Below, in pieces: positions 7,153-15,881 of a DNA stretch of 45,719 nt. Both the position numbers and the translations under genes were made by a program. Origin of the DNA: Levilactobacillus parabrevis ATCC 53295 (GTDB taxonomy: Bacteria; Bacillota; Bacilli; Lactobacillales; Lactobacillaceae). The notes under the pieces are model-generated. The model was not told where the DNA came from and searched no databases. It saw nothing but the letters and a program-made list of their open reading frames with translations. Positions within the stretch are counted from its first letter, which is position 1; every line of letters starts with the position of its first letter. The DNA is taken from assembly GCF_001434055.1 (NCBI RefSeq), contig NZ_AZCZ01000019.1, forward strand, positions 1-45,719. The letters run 5' to 3'.

Positions 7153-8112
7153 ATGAGAGCAAATTTTAAATATAACTTTTCCTGGCTGGCCGTCATGGTC
7201 ATCGGCTTTGTGGCGATTGACGCCTGCGAATTTCTCGGCATCATCAACGCTTTCATCGAAAACATGCTGGTCACCATTGGCATCAACATTATTCTAGCAA
7301 CCGGCTTGAATTTAATTATTGGTTTCTCTGGACAATTCTCACTCGGCCACGCCGGTTTTATGGCGATTGGCGCATATGCGACCGGAATCATGACCCAAAC
7401 TATTGCCACACCGTTGGGCTTCTATCTTTCTATGGTCGTCGGTATCGTCATCGCTATGATTGCCGCCCTAATCGTGGGGATTCCCACGTTACGCCTTCGT
7501 GGTGATTACCTAGCGATTGCCACCATGGGCGCTGCCGAAATCATTCGCATCCTGATCAATAACTTAAAGATCACGAACGGTGCGGCAGGACTCTTCAACA
7601 TCCCCCCATTAGTCACTTGGGCAACCGTCTACGTTCTGATGTGCCTCACCACCATTGTGACGGTCAACTTTATTCACAGTCGCAACGGTCGCGCCATCAT
7701 GTCGGTCCGTGAAGACGAGATTGCCGCCGAGGCCATGGGAATCAATCCCACGCGCTGGAAGTTAGCCGCTTTCGTCTTTGGCGCCGGCACCGCCGCGATC
7801 GGTGGTTCGCTCCACGCCGCCTACATCCAAACGATTGCGCCCGGTGATTTCAATATCATGGCCTCCATCGCCATCCTGATCATCGTCGTCCTCGGTGGTG
7901 TAGGTAGTATCACGGGGACCTTCGTTGCCGCCATCGTTTTGGGTGCCCTCGATACCATTCTGCAGAACTTCGGCACCTTGCGAATGATCATCTATTCGCT
8001 GGCCCTCATTCTAATTATGATCTTCAAACCTTCTGGCCTCTTAGGCAACTGGGAGCTGTCCTTCAAACATCTCGGCACGCACCAACGAAAGGAGCAATCC
8101 ATTCATGAGTAG
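7153..8112 (+). CDS. livM: Branched-chain amino-acid ABC transporter permease LivM
   Basis: Second permease subunit, 319 residues, multiple membrane segments. The family signature LNLIIGFSGQFSLGHAGFMAIGAYATG is at about residues 53-79, LRLRGDYLAIATMGAAEIIRI at about 115-135, and the EAA-like loop SVREDEIAAEAMGINPTRWKLAAF follows. It starts 10 bases after livH and overlaps livG by eight bases, indicating translational coupling. Confidence 0.93.
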   Translation: MRANFKYNFSWLAVMVIGFVAIDACEFLGIINAFIENMLVTIGINIILATGLNLIIGFSGQFSLGHAGFMAIGAYATGIMTQTIATPLGFYLSMVVGIVIAMIAALIVGIPTLRLRGDYLAIATMGAAEIIRILINNLKITNGAAGLFNIPPLVTWATVYVLMCLTTIVTVNFIHSRNGRAIMSVREDEIAAEAMGINPTRWKLAAFVFGAGTAAIGGSLHAAYIQTIAPGDFNIMASIAILIIVVLGGVGSITGTFVAAIVLGALDTILQNFGTLRMIIYSLALILIMIFKPSGLLGNWELSFKHLGTHQRKEQSIHE

Positions 8113-8887
8113 TCCCTTACTAACCGCACAACAAATCGTGAAGAACTTCGGTGGCCTGACCGCCGTTGCCAATGTCTCAGTCCACTTCGACCAGAACGAA
8201 CTTATCGGCCTGATTGGACCCAATGGCGCGGGTAAAACGACCCTGTTCAATTTACTCACCGGCGTCACCCCCGTAACCTCCGGTGCCATCAGCCTCTACA
8301 CCGATCAGGGCGTTCAATCCTTAAATGGCAAGCGCCCCGCTGAAATTGCGCAAGCCGGTCTCTCACGAACATTTCAAAACATTCGTTTATTCAAAGAACT
8401 CAGTGTCCTCGACAACGTACGCATTGCCATGACCAACCATTACCACGAAGGATTTCTCGCCAGTATCTTTCGCATCCCCAAGTTCTATCGCACTGAAGCC
8501 GACATGACGCTGGCTGCTCAGAAGTTACTCGCTATTTTTGACCTAACCAGCGTTGCCGACCAGCCGGCCAAAAACCTACCTTATGGCATTCAGCGGCGGC
8601 TAGAAATCGTCCGTGCCCTGGCAACCAAGCCCAAACTACTTTTCCTGGATGAACCGGCCGCCGGCATGAATCCGGAAGAAACTGCTGACTTAACCCGCTT
8701 GATTCGCCAGGTTCAGCGTGACTTTCACATCACGATTGTCCTGATCGAGCACGACATGTCCCTGGTCATGAACGTCGTCGAACGCCTCTACGTCTTGGAA
8801 CACGGCGCACTGTTGGCCGAGGGGACCCCCAACGAAATCCAACACAATCCCGCCGTTATTAAGGCCTACTTAGGAGGTGAAGCTTAA
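8105..8887 (+). CDS. livG: Branched-chain amino-acid ABC transporter ATPase LivG
   Basis: ATP-binding subunit, 260 residues. Walker A GPNGAGKT is at 38-45, the Q-loop/LivG insertion includes LSRTFQNIRLFKELSVLDNV, the signature is LPYGIQRRLEIVRAL (the LivG variant of LSGGQ), Walker B is LLFLDEPAAGMNPEE and the switch His is in LIEHDMSLVM. AAAGGAG precedes the start inside the end of livM. The stop overlaps the start of livF in TAATG. Confidence 0.95.
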   Translation: MSSPLLTAQQIVKNFGGLTAVANVSVHFDQNELIGLIGPNGAGKTTLFNLLTGVTPVTSGAISLYTDQGVQSLNGKRPAEIAQAGLSRTFQNIRLFKELSVLDNVRIAMTNHYHEGFLASIFRIPKFYRTEADMTLAAQKLLAIFDLTSVADQPAKNLPYGIQRRLEIVRALATKPKLLFLDEPAAGMNPEETADLTRLIRQVQRDFHITIVLIEHDMSLVMNVVERLYVLEHGALLAEGTPNEIQHNPAVIKAYLGGEA

Positions 8888-9591
8888 TGCTGTCAGTCAA
8901 AGATCTCGTCGTTAACTACGGTGCCATTCAGGCCATCAAGAAGGTGAGCTTTGAGATTCACACCGGTGAAATCGTAACCCTGATCGGAGCGAACGGTGCT
9001 GGCAAATCCACGATTCTTCATACAATTTCCGGTATCATGCGCCCCGTCAGTGGTCAGGTCACCTACTTAGATCGTCAGATTCAAAAGGTTGCAGCACCCA
9101 GGATCGTTCAAGCTGGCATCTCCCAGGTTCCCGAGGGCCGCCACATCTTCCCTGGACTTTCCGTACAGGAAAACCTACAGATGGGGGCTTTTCTCCGTAA
9201 AGATCGGCGCAGCATTGCGCAGGCCTACGAAGACGTCTACAACTACTTCCCGGTTCTCAAACAGCGGCGCCATCAGGATGCCGCCACGCTCTCCGGTGGG
9301 GAACAACAGATGTTAGCCATGGGCCGCGCCTTAATGGCCGCACCGAAACTGATGTTACTCGATGAACCCTCAATGGGATTGGCTCCCATCTTCATTAACG
9401 AAATCTTCGACATCATCCGGGCCATCAACGCCGCTGGCACTACAGTTCTATTGATCGAACAAAATGCTAACAAAGCCCTTTCCATCGCCGACCGTGGTTA
9501 CGTCCTCGCGTCCGGTGAAATTAAACTTAGTGGTACTGGCCAGGAATTGTTGGCCAATACGGCCGTACAACAGGCCTACTTAGGAGGTTAA
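8887..9591 (+). CDS. livF: Branched-chain amino-acid ABC transporter ATPase LivF
   Basis: Second ATP-binding subunit, 234 residues. Walker A is GANGAGKST, the LivF-specific SQVPEGRHIFPGLSVQENL follows, the signature is LSGGEQQMLAMGRAL, Walker B is LMLLDEPSMGL and the switch region is LLIEQNANKAL. The start overlaps the stop of livG by one base. Ends two bases before the CBS-ACT gene, whose AGGAGG is within the last livF codons. Confidence 0.95.
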   Translation: MLSVKDLVVNYGAIQAIKKVSFEIHTGEIVTLIGANGAGKSTILHTISGIMRPVSGQVTYLDRQIQKVAAPRIVQAGISQVPEGRHIFPGLSVQENLQMGAFLRKDRRSIAQAYEDVYNYFPVLKQRRHQDAATLSGGEQQMLAMGRALMAAPKLMLLDEPSMGLAPIFINEIFDIIRAINAAGTTVLLIEQNANKALSIADRGYVLASGEIKLSGTGQELLANTAVQQAYLGG

Positions 9592-9593
9592 CT

Positions 9594-10217
9594 ATGAGTG
9601 TAGCAGATTACATGAGTACTAAATTAGTCGTCATTACCCCGCAAACCACGGTTAGTGTCGCGGTTGAACTGATGAAAACCAACGAAATTCACCGACTCCC
9701 CGTTCTCGACGGCAACGCCTTAGTCGGTATCGTGACCCAAGGCATCATTGCCCGAGCCTTACCTTCACAAGCCACCAGCTTATCCGTGTATGAGACCAAC
9801 TACTTATTGACTAAGACGACCGTTGCCGACATCATGGAACGCCACGTTCAGACCATCCACGCTTCCGCCCAGTTAGAGGATGCCATTTATCAAATGCGCC
9901 AACACAAAATTGGTGTACTCCCCGTAATCCAAGCCGAACAGGTGGTAGGCATCATCACCAACAACGACATTCTCGATGCCTTTCTCAACATTTCGGGTTA
10001 CGGGGAACCTGGCATCGTCAGTCGTATTAAGGTCAACCACGACCACACGGGTGTCATCTTCCGTATCGGCCAGGTCTTAGCCGAACACGAGCTCAGTATT
10101 CAAACGTTAATGGTCGTTCGCGAGCAGCAGGAGCGGGTCATTGAGCTCCACATTGACAGTGACCAAGCAACGACTGTGAATCAGGTATTAGCAACTGCTG
10201 GCTTCGACGTTATTTAG
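9594..10217 (+). CDS. CBS-pair and ACT domain protein of the liv operon
   Basis: A 207-residue soluble protein: two CBS motifs (about residues 1-60, VADYMSTKLVVITPQTTVSVAVELM...LVGIVTQ, and 75-130, VADIMERHVQTIHASAQLEDAIYQM...VVGIITNNDIL) and then an ACT-like domain (about 140-207, GIVSRIKVNHDHTGVIFRIGQVLAEHELSIQTLMV). CBS pairs bind adenine nucleotides and ACT domains bind amino acids, so it is a plausible sensor that tunes LIV uptake to energy or amino-acid status. Its position as last gene of livJHMGF, two bases after livF, supports this. It resembles AcuB in layout, but acetoin metabolism is not suggested by context. Confidence 0.85.
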   Translation: MSVADYMSTKLVVITPQTTVSVAVELMKTNEIHRLPVLDGNALVGIVTQGIIARALPSQATSLSVYETNYLLTKTTVADIMERHVQTIHASAQLEDAIYQMRQHKIGVLPVIQAEQVVGIITNNDILDAFLNISGYGEPGIVSRIKVNHDHTGVIFRIGQVLAEHELSIQTLMVVREQQERVIELHIDSDQATTVNQVLATAGFDVI

Positions 10218-10365
10218 CAGCTCCACGCTTCGCTTTCTTTTGACCCATACTACAGGAAACGACTACCGATTACCTTAGTTTTCGAAAAATCGGCAGAAGT
10301 ATCGTATCTACCCGGTAAGTAGTCACTGGCCGCAACAAGTATTTTAATAACCACGCACCACTCAT

Positions 10366-10401
10366 AAAAGAGGCCGTCTCCCATCAGAGACGACCCCTTT
10401 T
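10366..10401 (+). terminator. Terminator of the liv operon
   Basis: CGTCTC (10375-10380) pairs with GAGACG (10387-10392), extended by AAAAGAGG against CCCCTTTT with a one-base mismatch. It lies 150 bases after the last liv gene. The bases between 10218 and 10365 show no ORF or other structure. Confidence 0.65.
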
Positions 10402-10404
10402 ACA

Positions 10405-10451
10405 TCACAAAAAGAGCGCCAATCCAACTCTAATGAGTCAGATTGGCGCTC
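10405..10451 (-). terminator. Terminator of xpkA
   Basis: A perfect 11-bp stem, GAGCGCCAATC (10414-10424) with GATTGGCGCTC (10441-10451), followed by TTTTTGTG on the minus strand. It lies 41 bases after the xpkA stop. Confidence 0.9.
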
Positions 10452-10492
10452 CAGTTTAATTCGGATTAATCACCGATTAAAGTAATCTAGGA

Positions 10493-12877
10493 CTACTTCA
10501 ATGGCTTCCATTGCCAAGCGTTAACTTCTGGCAAGTCAGTCCCAACTTCACGGATGTAAGCATTGTGCTTAGCAACCATGTCGTCCATCCGTTGTGCGAA
10601 GTATGCGCCCTTAACAGCGTATGCATCGATGTCATCAACGGCTTCCTTAGCCAAGTGGTAACGGTCCAAGTGGTTCAGGACACGCATGTCAAATGGCGTG
10701 GTGATATCACCGTTTTCACGGTAACCATGAACGTGTAAGTTGTGATTGTGACGGTCGAAGAATAAGTCCTTAACTAAGCCTTCAAAACCATGGAAGGCAA
10801 AGATAACTGGCTTGTCCGTCGTGAAGAGACGGTCAAACTCGTCATCGGAGATACCACGAGGGTCCAACTTAGGAGAACGCAATTTCAACAGGTCAACCAC
10901 GTTGATGAAGCGAATCTTCATTTCTGGGAATTCGTCATGCAATAATGAAATTGCGGCTAATGATTCCCAAGTTGGTTCAGTACCAGCGGCAGCGAAGACA
11001 ACGTCAGGTTCTTGACCTTGATCAGTAGATGCCCAGTCGATGTAGCCCAAACCATTGTGAACCAGGTTAGTGGCTTCATCAATGGAGAACCATTGTGGAC
11101 GTGGGTGCTTAGACGTAACGATCAAGTTGATCTTTTCGCGACTCCGGAATGCAACGTCACCAACGGCTAACAAGGTGTTAGCATCGGCTGGCAAGTATTC
11201 ACGGATGAATGCTGGCTTCTTTTCAGCCAAGTGGGTCAACATCCCAGGATCTTGGTGGGTGTAACCGTTATGGTCTTGCTGGAAGACAGTTGACGTGTCA
11301 ACGAAGTTCAAGGATGGGTAGTCATGACGCCATTCTTGTTCAGCGGCCTTACGCAACCACTTGAAGTGTTGCGTCAACATGGAATCCACGACCCGACCAA
11401 ATGATTCGTAAGTTGCGAAGTAACCATGACGACCAGTCAGAACGTAACCTTCCAACCAACCTTCAGCTTGGTGTTCTGAAAGTTGAGAATCGATGATCCG
11501 GCCTTCGTGAGCCATGTTTTCATCGTTAGGTTCCTTGATACCTTCCATCCATTGACGCTTACCATAATCCAAGGCAGCGTACAGACGGTTAGACTTCGTT
11601 TCGTCAGGACCAAAGCCACGGAACGTTTCTGGGTTCAACTTCATAACATCAGCCAGGTAGTCGGACCATACCAACATATCTTGAGCAATCGTCTTGCCGT
11701 GTTCAGTCGTGTCAACGGCGTACTTCTTGTAGTCAGGCAACTTCAATGGTTGTGGCTTGATCCCACCATTAGTGATAGGGTTCATCGCCATCCGTTGTTC
11801 ACCCTTAGGTGCCATGTCACGGACTTCTTGCTTAACAGAGCCATCTTCGTTAAATAATTCTTCTGGCTTGTAAGACTTCAACCAGTTGACCAACATGTCA
11901 GCGTGTTCCATGTCGCCAGCGGCAACAGGAATTGGCACTTGGTGAGCACGGAATGAGCCTTCAATAGGGTTACCATCTAAGTCAGCCTTTGGACCAGTCC
12001 AGCCCTTAGGTGAACGGAAGATGATCATTGGCCACTTAGGCAACGTTTCATCATTGTTTTCGCGGGCATTCTTTTGAATAGCCTTGATCTTACCAATGAC
12101 TTCGTCCATCGTCTTAGCCATGTCTTCGTGAACACGCATGAAGTCAGTGTCGCCGGCTTCAATTTCAACGAAGTGAGGATCCCAGCCCATACCTTCGAAG
12201 TACTTCGTTAAGTCTTCGTCGGACATCCGTGACAGGATAGTTGGGTTAGAAATCTTGAACCCATTCATGTTGATGATTGGTAAAACAGCACCATCTTTGA
12301 TTGGGTTAATAAACTTGTCAGAGAACCATGAAGCAGCCAGTGGGCCAGTTTCAGATTCCCCATCACCAATTTCAACAGCGGCAATAACGTCTGGGTTATC
12401 TAAGATCGCACCAGTACCGTGTGAAAGGCTGTAACCAAGTTCCCCACCTTCGTGGATGGAACCTGGTGTTTCAGGTGCGGCATGGGATGCAACACCACCT
12501 GGGAAGGAGAACTGCTTGAATAAACGCTTCAAGCCTTCTTCGTCTTGGGAGATGTTAGGATAAATTTCACTATAGCTACCATCAAGATATGAGTTAGAAA
12601 CCATAACTTGGCCACCGTGACCTGAACCTTCAATATAGAACATGTTCAAGTCATACTTCAAGATAGCCCGGTTTAAGTGGGCATAAATGAAGTTTTGAGA
12701 AACAATAGTTCCCCAGTGACCAATAGGCTTAATCTTAACATCGTCAGAGGTTAAGTCACGCTTCAATAATGGGTTGTCACGCAAGAATAACTGACCAACT
12801 GACAGGTAATTTGCTGCACGCCAGTACTTGTCAACGCCTTCCAAGTATGCCTTGGAGTCGAAGTCTGCATTTGCCAT
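10493..12877 (-). CDS. xpkA: Xylulose-5-phosphate/fructose-6-phosphate phosphoketolase
   Basis: Thiamine-diphosphate enzyme that splits xylulose-5-phosphate with phosphate into acetyl phosphate and glyceraldehyde-3-phosphate, the key step of heterolactic fermentation. The 794-residue length is the family norm. Visible landmarks are the conserved IGHWG (about 51-55), EGSGHGGQ (about 83-90), [27 protein letters not shown] (about 131-157) and the cofactor-binding GDGESETGP (171-179). The ATG at 12875-12877 follows AGAAGGAGTG; an in-frame GTG 12 codons upstream has no ribosome site. It is single-gene, with its own promoter and terminator. It would consume pentose phosphate produced by the gntK/gnd route encoded further right. 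Confidence 0.96.
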   Translation of the reverse strand: MANADFDSKAYLEGVDKYWRAANYLSVGQLFLRDNPLLKRDLTSDDVKIKPIGHWGTIVSQNFIYAHLNRAILKYDLNMFYIEGSGHGGQVMVSNSYLDGSYSEIYPNISQDEEGLKRLFKQFSFPGGVASHAAPETPGSIHEGGELGYSLSHGTGAILDNPDVIAAVEIGDGESETGPLAASWFSDKFINPIKDGAVLPIINMNGFKISNPTILSRMSDEDLTKYFEGMGWDPHFVEIEAGDTDFMRVHEDMAKTMDEVIGKIKAIQKNARENNDETLPKWPMIIFRSPKGWTGPKADLDGNPIEGSFRAHQVPIPVAAGDMEHADMLVNWLKSYKPEELFNEDGSVKQEVRDMAPKGEQRMAMNPITNGGIKPQPLKLPDYKKYAVDTTEHGKTIAQDMLVWSDYLADVMKLNPETFRGFGPDETKSNRLYAALDYGKRQWMEGIKEPNDENMAHEGRIIDSQLSEHQAEGWLEGYVLTGRHGYFATYESFGRVVDSMLTQHFKWLRKAAEQEWRHDYPSLNFVDTSTVFQQDHNGYTHQDPGMLTHLAEKKPAFIREYLPADANTLLAVGDVAFRSREKINLIVTSKHPRPQWFSIDEATNLVHNGLGYIDWASTDQGQEPDVVFAAAGTEPTWESLAAISLLHDEFPEMKIRFINVVDLLKLRSPKLDPRGISDDEFDRLFTTDKPVIFAFHGFEGLVKDLFFDRHNHNLHVHGYRENGDITTPFDMRVLNHLDRYHLAKEAVDDIDAYAVKGAYFAQRMDDMVAKHNAYIREVGTDLPEVNAWQWKPLK

Positions 12878-12981
12878 GTAATTAACACTCCTTCTTTGAA
12901 TTCGTAACTGCACAATCTAGTTGATAGAAAATGTTGTAAAATTTACCTCGTAATGAATACCGGGATGATTTTTACAGTTCT

Positions 12982-13009
12982 ATCATAACGTTTTTTATAA
13001 AAAAGTCAA
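12982..13009 (-). promoter_or_regulatory. Promoter of xpkA
   Basis: Minus-strand TTGACT (13004-13009), a 16-base A/T-rich spacer and TATGAT (12982-12987). It is about 105 bases upstream of the start codon. The AATTGGACCG motif lies 11 bases upstream of the -35. Confidence 0.75.
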
Positions 13010-13019
13010 CCTTTTTATA

Positions 13020-13036
13020 AATTGGACCGTATCAAT
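13020..13036. promoter_or_regulatory. Candidate GntR (HutC) site upstream of xpkA
   Basis: AATTGGACCG (13020-13029) belongs to a partial inverted repeat with arms ATTG...CAAT (13021-13036). The same 10-mer occurs in opposite orientation at 14080-14089 between the HutC-type gntR and ybaK. Shared sites around one regulator suggest it binds here, upstream of the xpkA -35. Confidence 0.45.
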
Positions 13037-13195
13037 TATTTAAAAAGCAGAACCTCATCAACAATCCTTGCTATCAAGCGAATTCCATAGTTTCTAAACC
13101 CCGAAAGTCATCCCAATTTTCGCGGCTTTTAGTGATATAAATTATAGCAATATAAGCAAGCGCAATGGTATTGTTCGTGTTTTCAGATTTCTGCA

Positions 13196-13232
13196 TAAAA
13201 AAAGATGACCCTCCTTACAACAGGCGTCATCT
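13196..13232 (-). terminator. Terminator of the HutC-type gntR
   Basis: AGATGAC (13203-13209) pairs with GTCATCT (13226-13232), followed on the minus strand by a run of seven Ts. It lies eight bases after the gntR stop. The bases between it and the xpkA promoter (13037-13195) show no gene. Confidence 0.85.
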
Positions 13233-13240
13233 AAAGTTCT

Positions 13241-13966
13241 TTATTCTTCATCTAGGGAAACAAAGGTGTTATAGTTCAAATACTGATAGTGTAAGCGCAT
13301 GTTCGAGACTTCAAATGGCGTCCCATCATCTAGGAAGAAGACCCCTTCCATGATGCCGACCGGCTCCACAGGTTTCAGATGCAAAAGCTTCTGATCATCC
13401 GCCGTTGAGGGCTGGGTCCGAATGGACATGAAAGATTTAGTGACAACCTTACCCTGTGATTCCAAATAATTAAAGATGGAGTCAGCAACGGTCTTCTGTG
13501 ATAAGTTTGGTGCAATTTTGATGGGGATATAACCCGTTTCGATCATAAAGGGTTTATCCTCAAACAATCTTAGCCGCTTAATCTCATAAACGAAGTCGCC
13601 TTCAGCTAAGAAAAGATCCTGCTGGATTTCCTTGCTAGCCGGAATAACATCGAATTTGAGCAAACGAATGCCCGGCGTCGTCCCGGCTGACTTCATACTG
13701 TCAGTAATTCCTAAATTTGAGCCCTCATATTGAAAAATTGATTGGTTTTTCATATATAATGGATTAATAAAGGTTCCTGAACCACGCTTTTTAAAAATAA
13801 TCCCCTGGTTGGCGAGCACACTGAGGGCCCGCTTAACTGAGCTGCGACTAACCCCATACGCTTCGCTCAAGCTCCGTTCATCTGGCAGCCGCTTATTGGG
13901 AAATTCATTTTGATGGATGCGTTGTTTTAGATCCCGCATTACCTGTCGATAAACTAAATCTGCCAT
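13241..13966 (-). CDS. GntR-family regulator, HutC subfamily (UTRA domain)
   Basis: A 241-residue regulator. The N-terminal winged helix (about residues 3-68) contains RLPDERSLSEAYGVSRSSVKRALSVLANQGIIFKKRGSGTFI, the GntR signature. The C-terminal half is a UTRA effector domain (about 85-235: VIPASKEIQQDLFLAEGDFVYEIKRLRLF...PFMIETGYIP). UTRA domains bind sugar phosphates, amino sugars or related small molecules. GGAGATATC precedes the ATG. The gene is upstream of xpkA on the same strand, and the motif AATTGGACCG occurs at both promoters, so it is a reasonable candidate for xpkA control. The effector is unknown. Confidence 0.85.
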   Translation of the reverse strand: MADLVYRQVMRDLKQRIHQNEFPNKRLPDERSLSEAYGVSRSSVKRALSVLANQGIIFKKRGSGTFINPLYMKNQSIFQYEGSNLGITDSMKSAGTTPGIRLLKFDVIPASKEIQQDLFLAEGDFVYEIKRLRLFEDKPFMIETGYIPIKIAPNLSQKTVADSIFNYLESQGKVVTKSFMSIRTQPSTADDQKLLHLKPVEPVGIMEGVFFLDDGTPFEVSNMRLHYQYLNYNTFVSLDEE

Positions 13967-14079
13967 GATATCTCCTCATAACTCTTCAACTTGACTTCTA
14001 CTGTGATAGAGTATAACAGGTTTTGGCGGCGGTGTCTGCTTTTTATCAGGAAACAACCGTTCCATTTATTTTTAAAGTG

Positions 14080-14089
14080 CGGTCCAATT
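14080..14089. promoter_or_regulatory. Second copy of the AATTGGACCG motif
   Basis: CGGTCCAATT on the plus strand equals AATTGGACCG on the minus strand. It lies about 30 bases before ybaK and about 115 before the HutC-type gntR, in the divergent intergenic region, consistent with autoregulation. Confidence 0.4.
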
Positions 14090-14118
14090 ATTAATTTTGA
14101 TGTTGAAAGGTGAGTTAA

Positions 14119-14622
14119 ATGGCTAAGAAAAAGAAAGACAAACGGCTTCACAAAACCCTGGTCGAACAAATTTTAGATAAGAACAAGGTTGCTTATAAAC
14201 AGTTTGAATTTGCAACTCACGTTAAAGGTGATGTCGCCCAAATGGACGTTGACCATGCGGATGTTGATGAACATCACATCTACAAAACATTGGTGTTGAG
14301 CGGTCCGACGACTGGTCCCGTTGTTGGGGTTCTGCCTATCGATGAACATCTGAACGAGAAAAAATTGGCGAAAGCTTCCGGTAATAAGAAAGTGGACATG
14401 GTTCCTCTCAAAGACTTGGTGAAAACCACAGGTTACGAGCATGGGGCCAACACCCCCGTCGGTATTTGGGAAAAGAACCATTTTCCAATTTATTTTGACA
14501 ATACCGCCAAAGAACAAGGGACAATTCTCGTTTCATCCGGGCAAATCGGCCGTTCAGTTGAATTAGATGCTACGGACCTGGCTAATTTGGTCCACGGTAC
14601 CTTTACCGACCTACTGGAGTAG
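14119..14622 (+). CDS. ybaK: YbaK/EbsC-family Cys-tRNA(Pro) deacylase
   Basis: A 167-residue trans-editing enzyme of the YbaK/EbsC family, which hydrolyses cysteine mischarged on tRNA(Pro). After a lysine-rich start (MAKKKKDKR) the fold contains HIYKTLVLSG, VGVLPIDEHLNEKKLAKASGNKKVDMV and the GYEHGANTPVG loop, matching the family pattern KTLV...P...L..K..A......M......TGY..G..sP.G. GAAAGGTGAG precedes the ATG. The last codons carry the GGAG for the next gene, so the two are translationally linked. Assignment is by family; activity on Cys-tRNA(Pro) is inferred. Confidence 0.9.
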   Translation: MAKKKKDKRLHKTLVEQILDKNKVAYKQFEFATHVKGDVAQMDVDHADVDEHHIYKTLVLSGPTTGPVVGVLPIDEHLNEKKLAKASGNKKVDMVPLKDLVKTTGYEHGANTPVGIWEKNHFPIYFDNTAKEQGTILVSSGQIGRSVELDATDLANLVHGTFTDLLE

Positions 14623-14625
14623 GTG

Positions 14626-15429
14626 ATGAATACTAACCTCACCCTGATTTTTAAGAATCTTGGGATCGTGGGCTTAGACCTCTTGGTGATTCCCTTTATC
14701 TTTGTGACCCTGCTGACTTACCTGAATCGCGATACTAAAAAGTATTTGGCAAATGGCCTTGGCCTAAACAGTGAGCTCTATTTAGGTTTTATCGGTATTT
14801 TTCTCCACGAGCTCAGTCACTTACTGACGGCGATTCTCTTTGGCCACCGCATCTCGCAGGTTCGTTTACTTAAACGGCCCCATCCCGATCGGCTAGGCGC
14901 AGATGGGAAGCCAGATCTGACTTTAGGTTACGTCAATCACACTTGGAATCAACGTAATTGGTACCAGACGACTGGAAACTTATTTATTGGTGTCGCCCCG
15001 ATCTTTGGCTGCGCTTTGGTTTTGCTGGCGCTGACTGCCCTCTTGGTACCCAGTCTCTTCGACGGCATGTTAGCCTTGGTTGCAGACCCGTTCAATCTCG
15101 ACTGGAATGGCTTCGTTGCAGCCTTGGGTGGTGACAACTATCCGTGGATTCGTTGGCTCATTATGATTTTACTATCCCTCAATATCAGTATTGGTGGCTT
15201 TGATCTCAGTTCCGCCGACTTTGCCAATTCACGAATTGGCCTGATTGGCTTTGTTATCGTCGTCGTTGCCTTAACCGTACTCTTAACTATGGGTAACATC
15301 GCCGCTGGCTATTTGCGCGTAATTACCGCGGCCGTAATTCTATTGGCCCTGATTTTAGGATATGCACTCTTGATTTCTCTATTAACCAACCTAGTCGTCC
15401 GGCTAGCCTTCCAAATCAAGGAGCACTAG
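14626..15429 (+). CDS. Membrane protein with HEXXH zinc-protease-like motif
   Basis: A 267-residue polytopic protein with about six hydrophobic segments. HELSH (His61, Glu62, His65) lies at the end of a membrane segment (LYLGFIGIFLHELSHLLTAILFG), as in site-2-protease-like intramembrane metallopeptidases. A possible third ligand is not obvious. The loop at about 81-115 is polar (RPHPDRLGADGKPDLTLGYVNHTWNQRNWYQTTGN). The ATG at 14626 has GGAG 6 nt upstream; a GTG three bases earlier is less well spaced. It is coupled to ybaK and ends at a strong terminator. The motif is seen; protease activity and substrate are not established. Confidence 0.7.
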   Translation: MNTNLTLIFKNLGIVGLDLLVIPFIFVTLLTYLNRDTKKYLANGLGLNSELYLGFIGIFLHELSHLLTAILFGHRISQVRLLKRPHPDRLGADGKPDLTLGYVNHTWNQRNWYQTTGNLFIGVAPIFGCALVLLALTALLVPSLFDGMLALVADPFNLDWNGFVAALGGDNYPWIRWLIMILLSLNISIGGFDLSSADFANSRIGLIGFVIVVVALTVLLTMGNIAAGYLRVITAAVILLALILGYALLISLLTNLVVRLAFQIKEH

Positions 15430-15441
15430 CCGATTACGCTT

Positions 15442-15479
15442 GTCAGCACCTAACTTTCCGTTGGGTGCTGGCTTTTTTA
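15442..15479 (+). terminator. Terminator of the ybaK operon
   Basis: GTCAGCACC (15442-15450) pairs with GGTGCTGGC with one G-U pair and is followed by TTTTTT. Twelve bases after the stop codon of the HELSH gene. Confidence 0.9.
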
Positions 15480-15549
15480 TTGAAATATTTATTTAAATTA
15501 CGCTTCCGCTAGTGAACATCCGGGACGGAACACCATCAAAATCTTAATA

Positions 15550-15591
15550 CGAACATTTGTTCTTTTTATTTTTCAACAAACCTGCTATACT
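15550..15591 (+). promoter_or_regulatory. SOS-box-like palindrome and extended -10 promoter
   Basis: CGAACATTTGTTC (15550-15562) matches the Gram-positive LexA/DinR box CGAACNNNNGTTC. TGC-TATACT (15583-15591) is an extended -10 element 20 bases further on, with no good -35 in between, so the box overlaps the -35 region. This fits LexA repression of the small gene starting at 15637. Confidence 0.55.
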
Positions 15592-15636
15592 ACGATTACT
15601 GCTTAAGTCATGCCACTTTCAGCCTGGAGGAACTCA

Positions 15637-15852
15637 ATGAAAACTCGCCCATTTACGCAACTCCACACCGACCCTAAACGCCTTTTCACTCAGGTCATTC
15701 AAACCAATCACACCTTGGAAGTTACCATCCGCCCCCATCAAAGCGTTATCATCCTCAGCAAACAACGTTACGAGCAATTGCTAGAACTTAACTATCTCTG
15801 GTCTGCTGGAACACTCGCCCCAACTCTATCGCAGCTAAATCACCCCAAATAA
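15637..15852 (+). CDS. YefM/Phd-like antitoxin without a partner toxin
   Basis: A 71-residue protein. The arrangement of an N-terminal strand-helix, a short strand (LEVTIRP), then SVIILSKQRYEQLLELNYLWS matches the YefM/Phd antitoxin pattern VVILSxxxYxxLxExxYL. These antitoxins dimerise on DNA and neutralise a RelE/YoeB-type ribonuclease. No toxin gene follows: the next gene is convergent and encodes a transporter. The ATG has GGAGG 6 nt upstream; an earlier in-frame ATG at 15610 has none. A LexA-box-like palindrome precedes it. It may be an orphan antitoxin, a remnant of a TA pair or an unrelated small regulator. Confidence 0.5.
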   Translation: MKTRPFTQLHTDPKRLFTQVIQTNHTLEVTIRPHQSVIILSKQRYEQLLELNYLWSAGTLAPTLSQLNHPK

Positions 15853-15880
15853 AAAGGGTCCGCCGACATCGACGAAACCC
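15851..15880 (-). terminator. Terminator of the second MFS gene
   Basis: On the minus strand GGGT...ACCC encloses CGTCG/CGGCG (one G-U pair) and is followed by TTTTT. It ends two bases after the MFS stop codon and runs into the end of the small convergent gene. Confidence 0.75.
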
Positions 15881-15881
15881 G

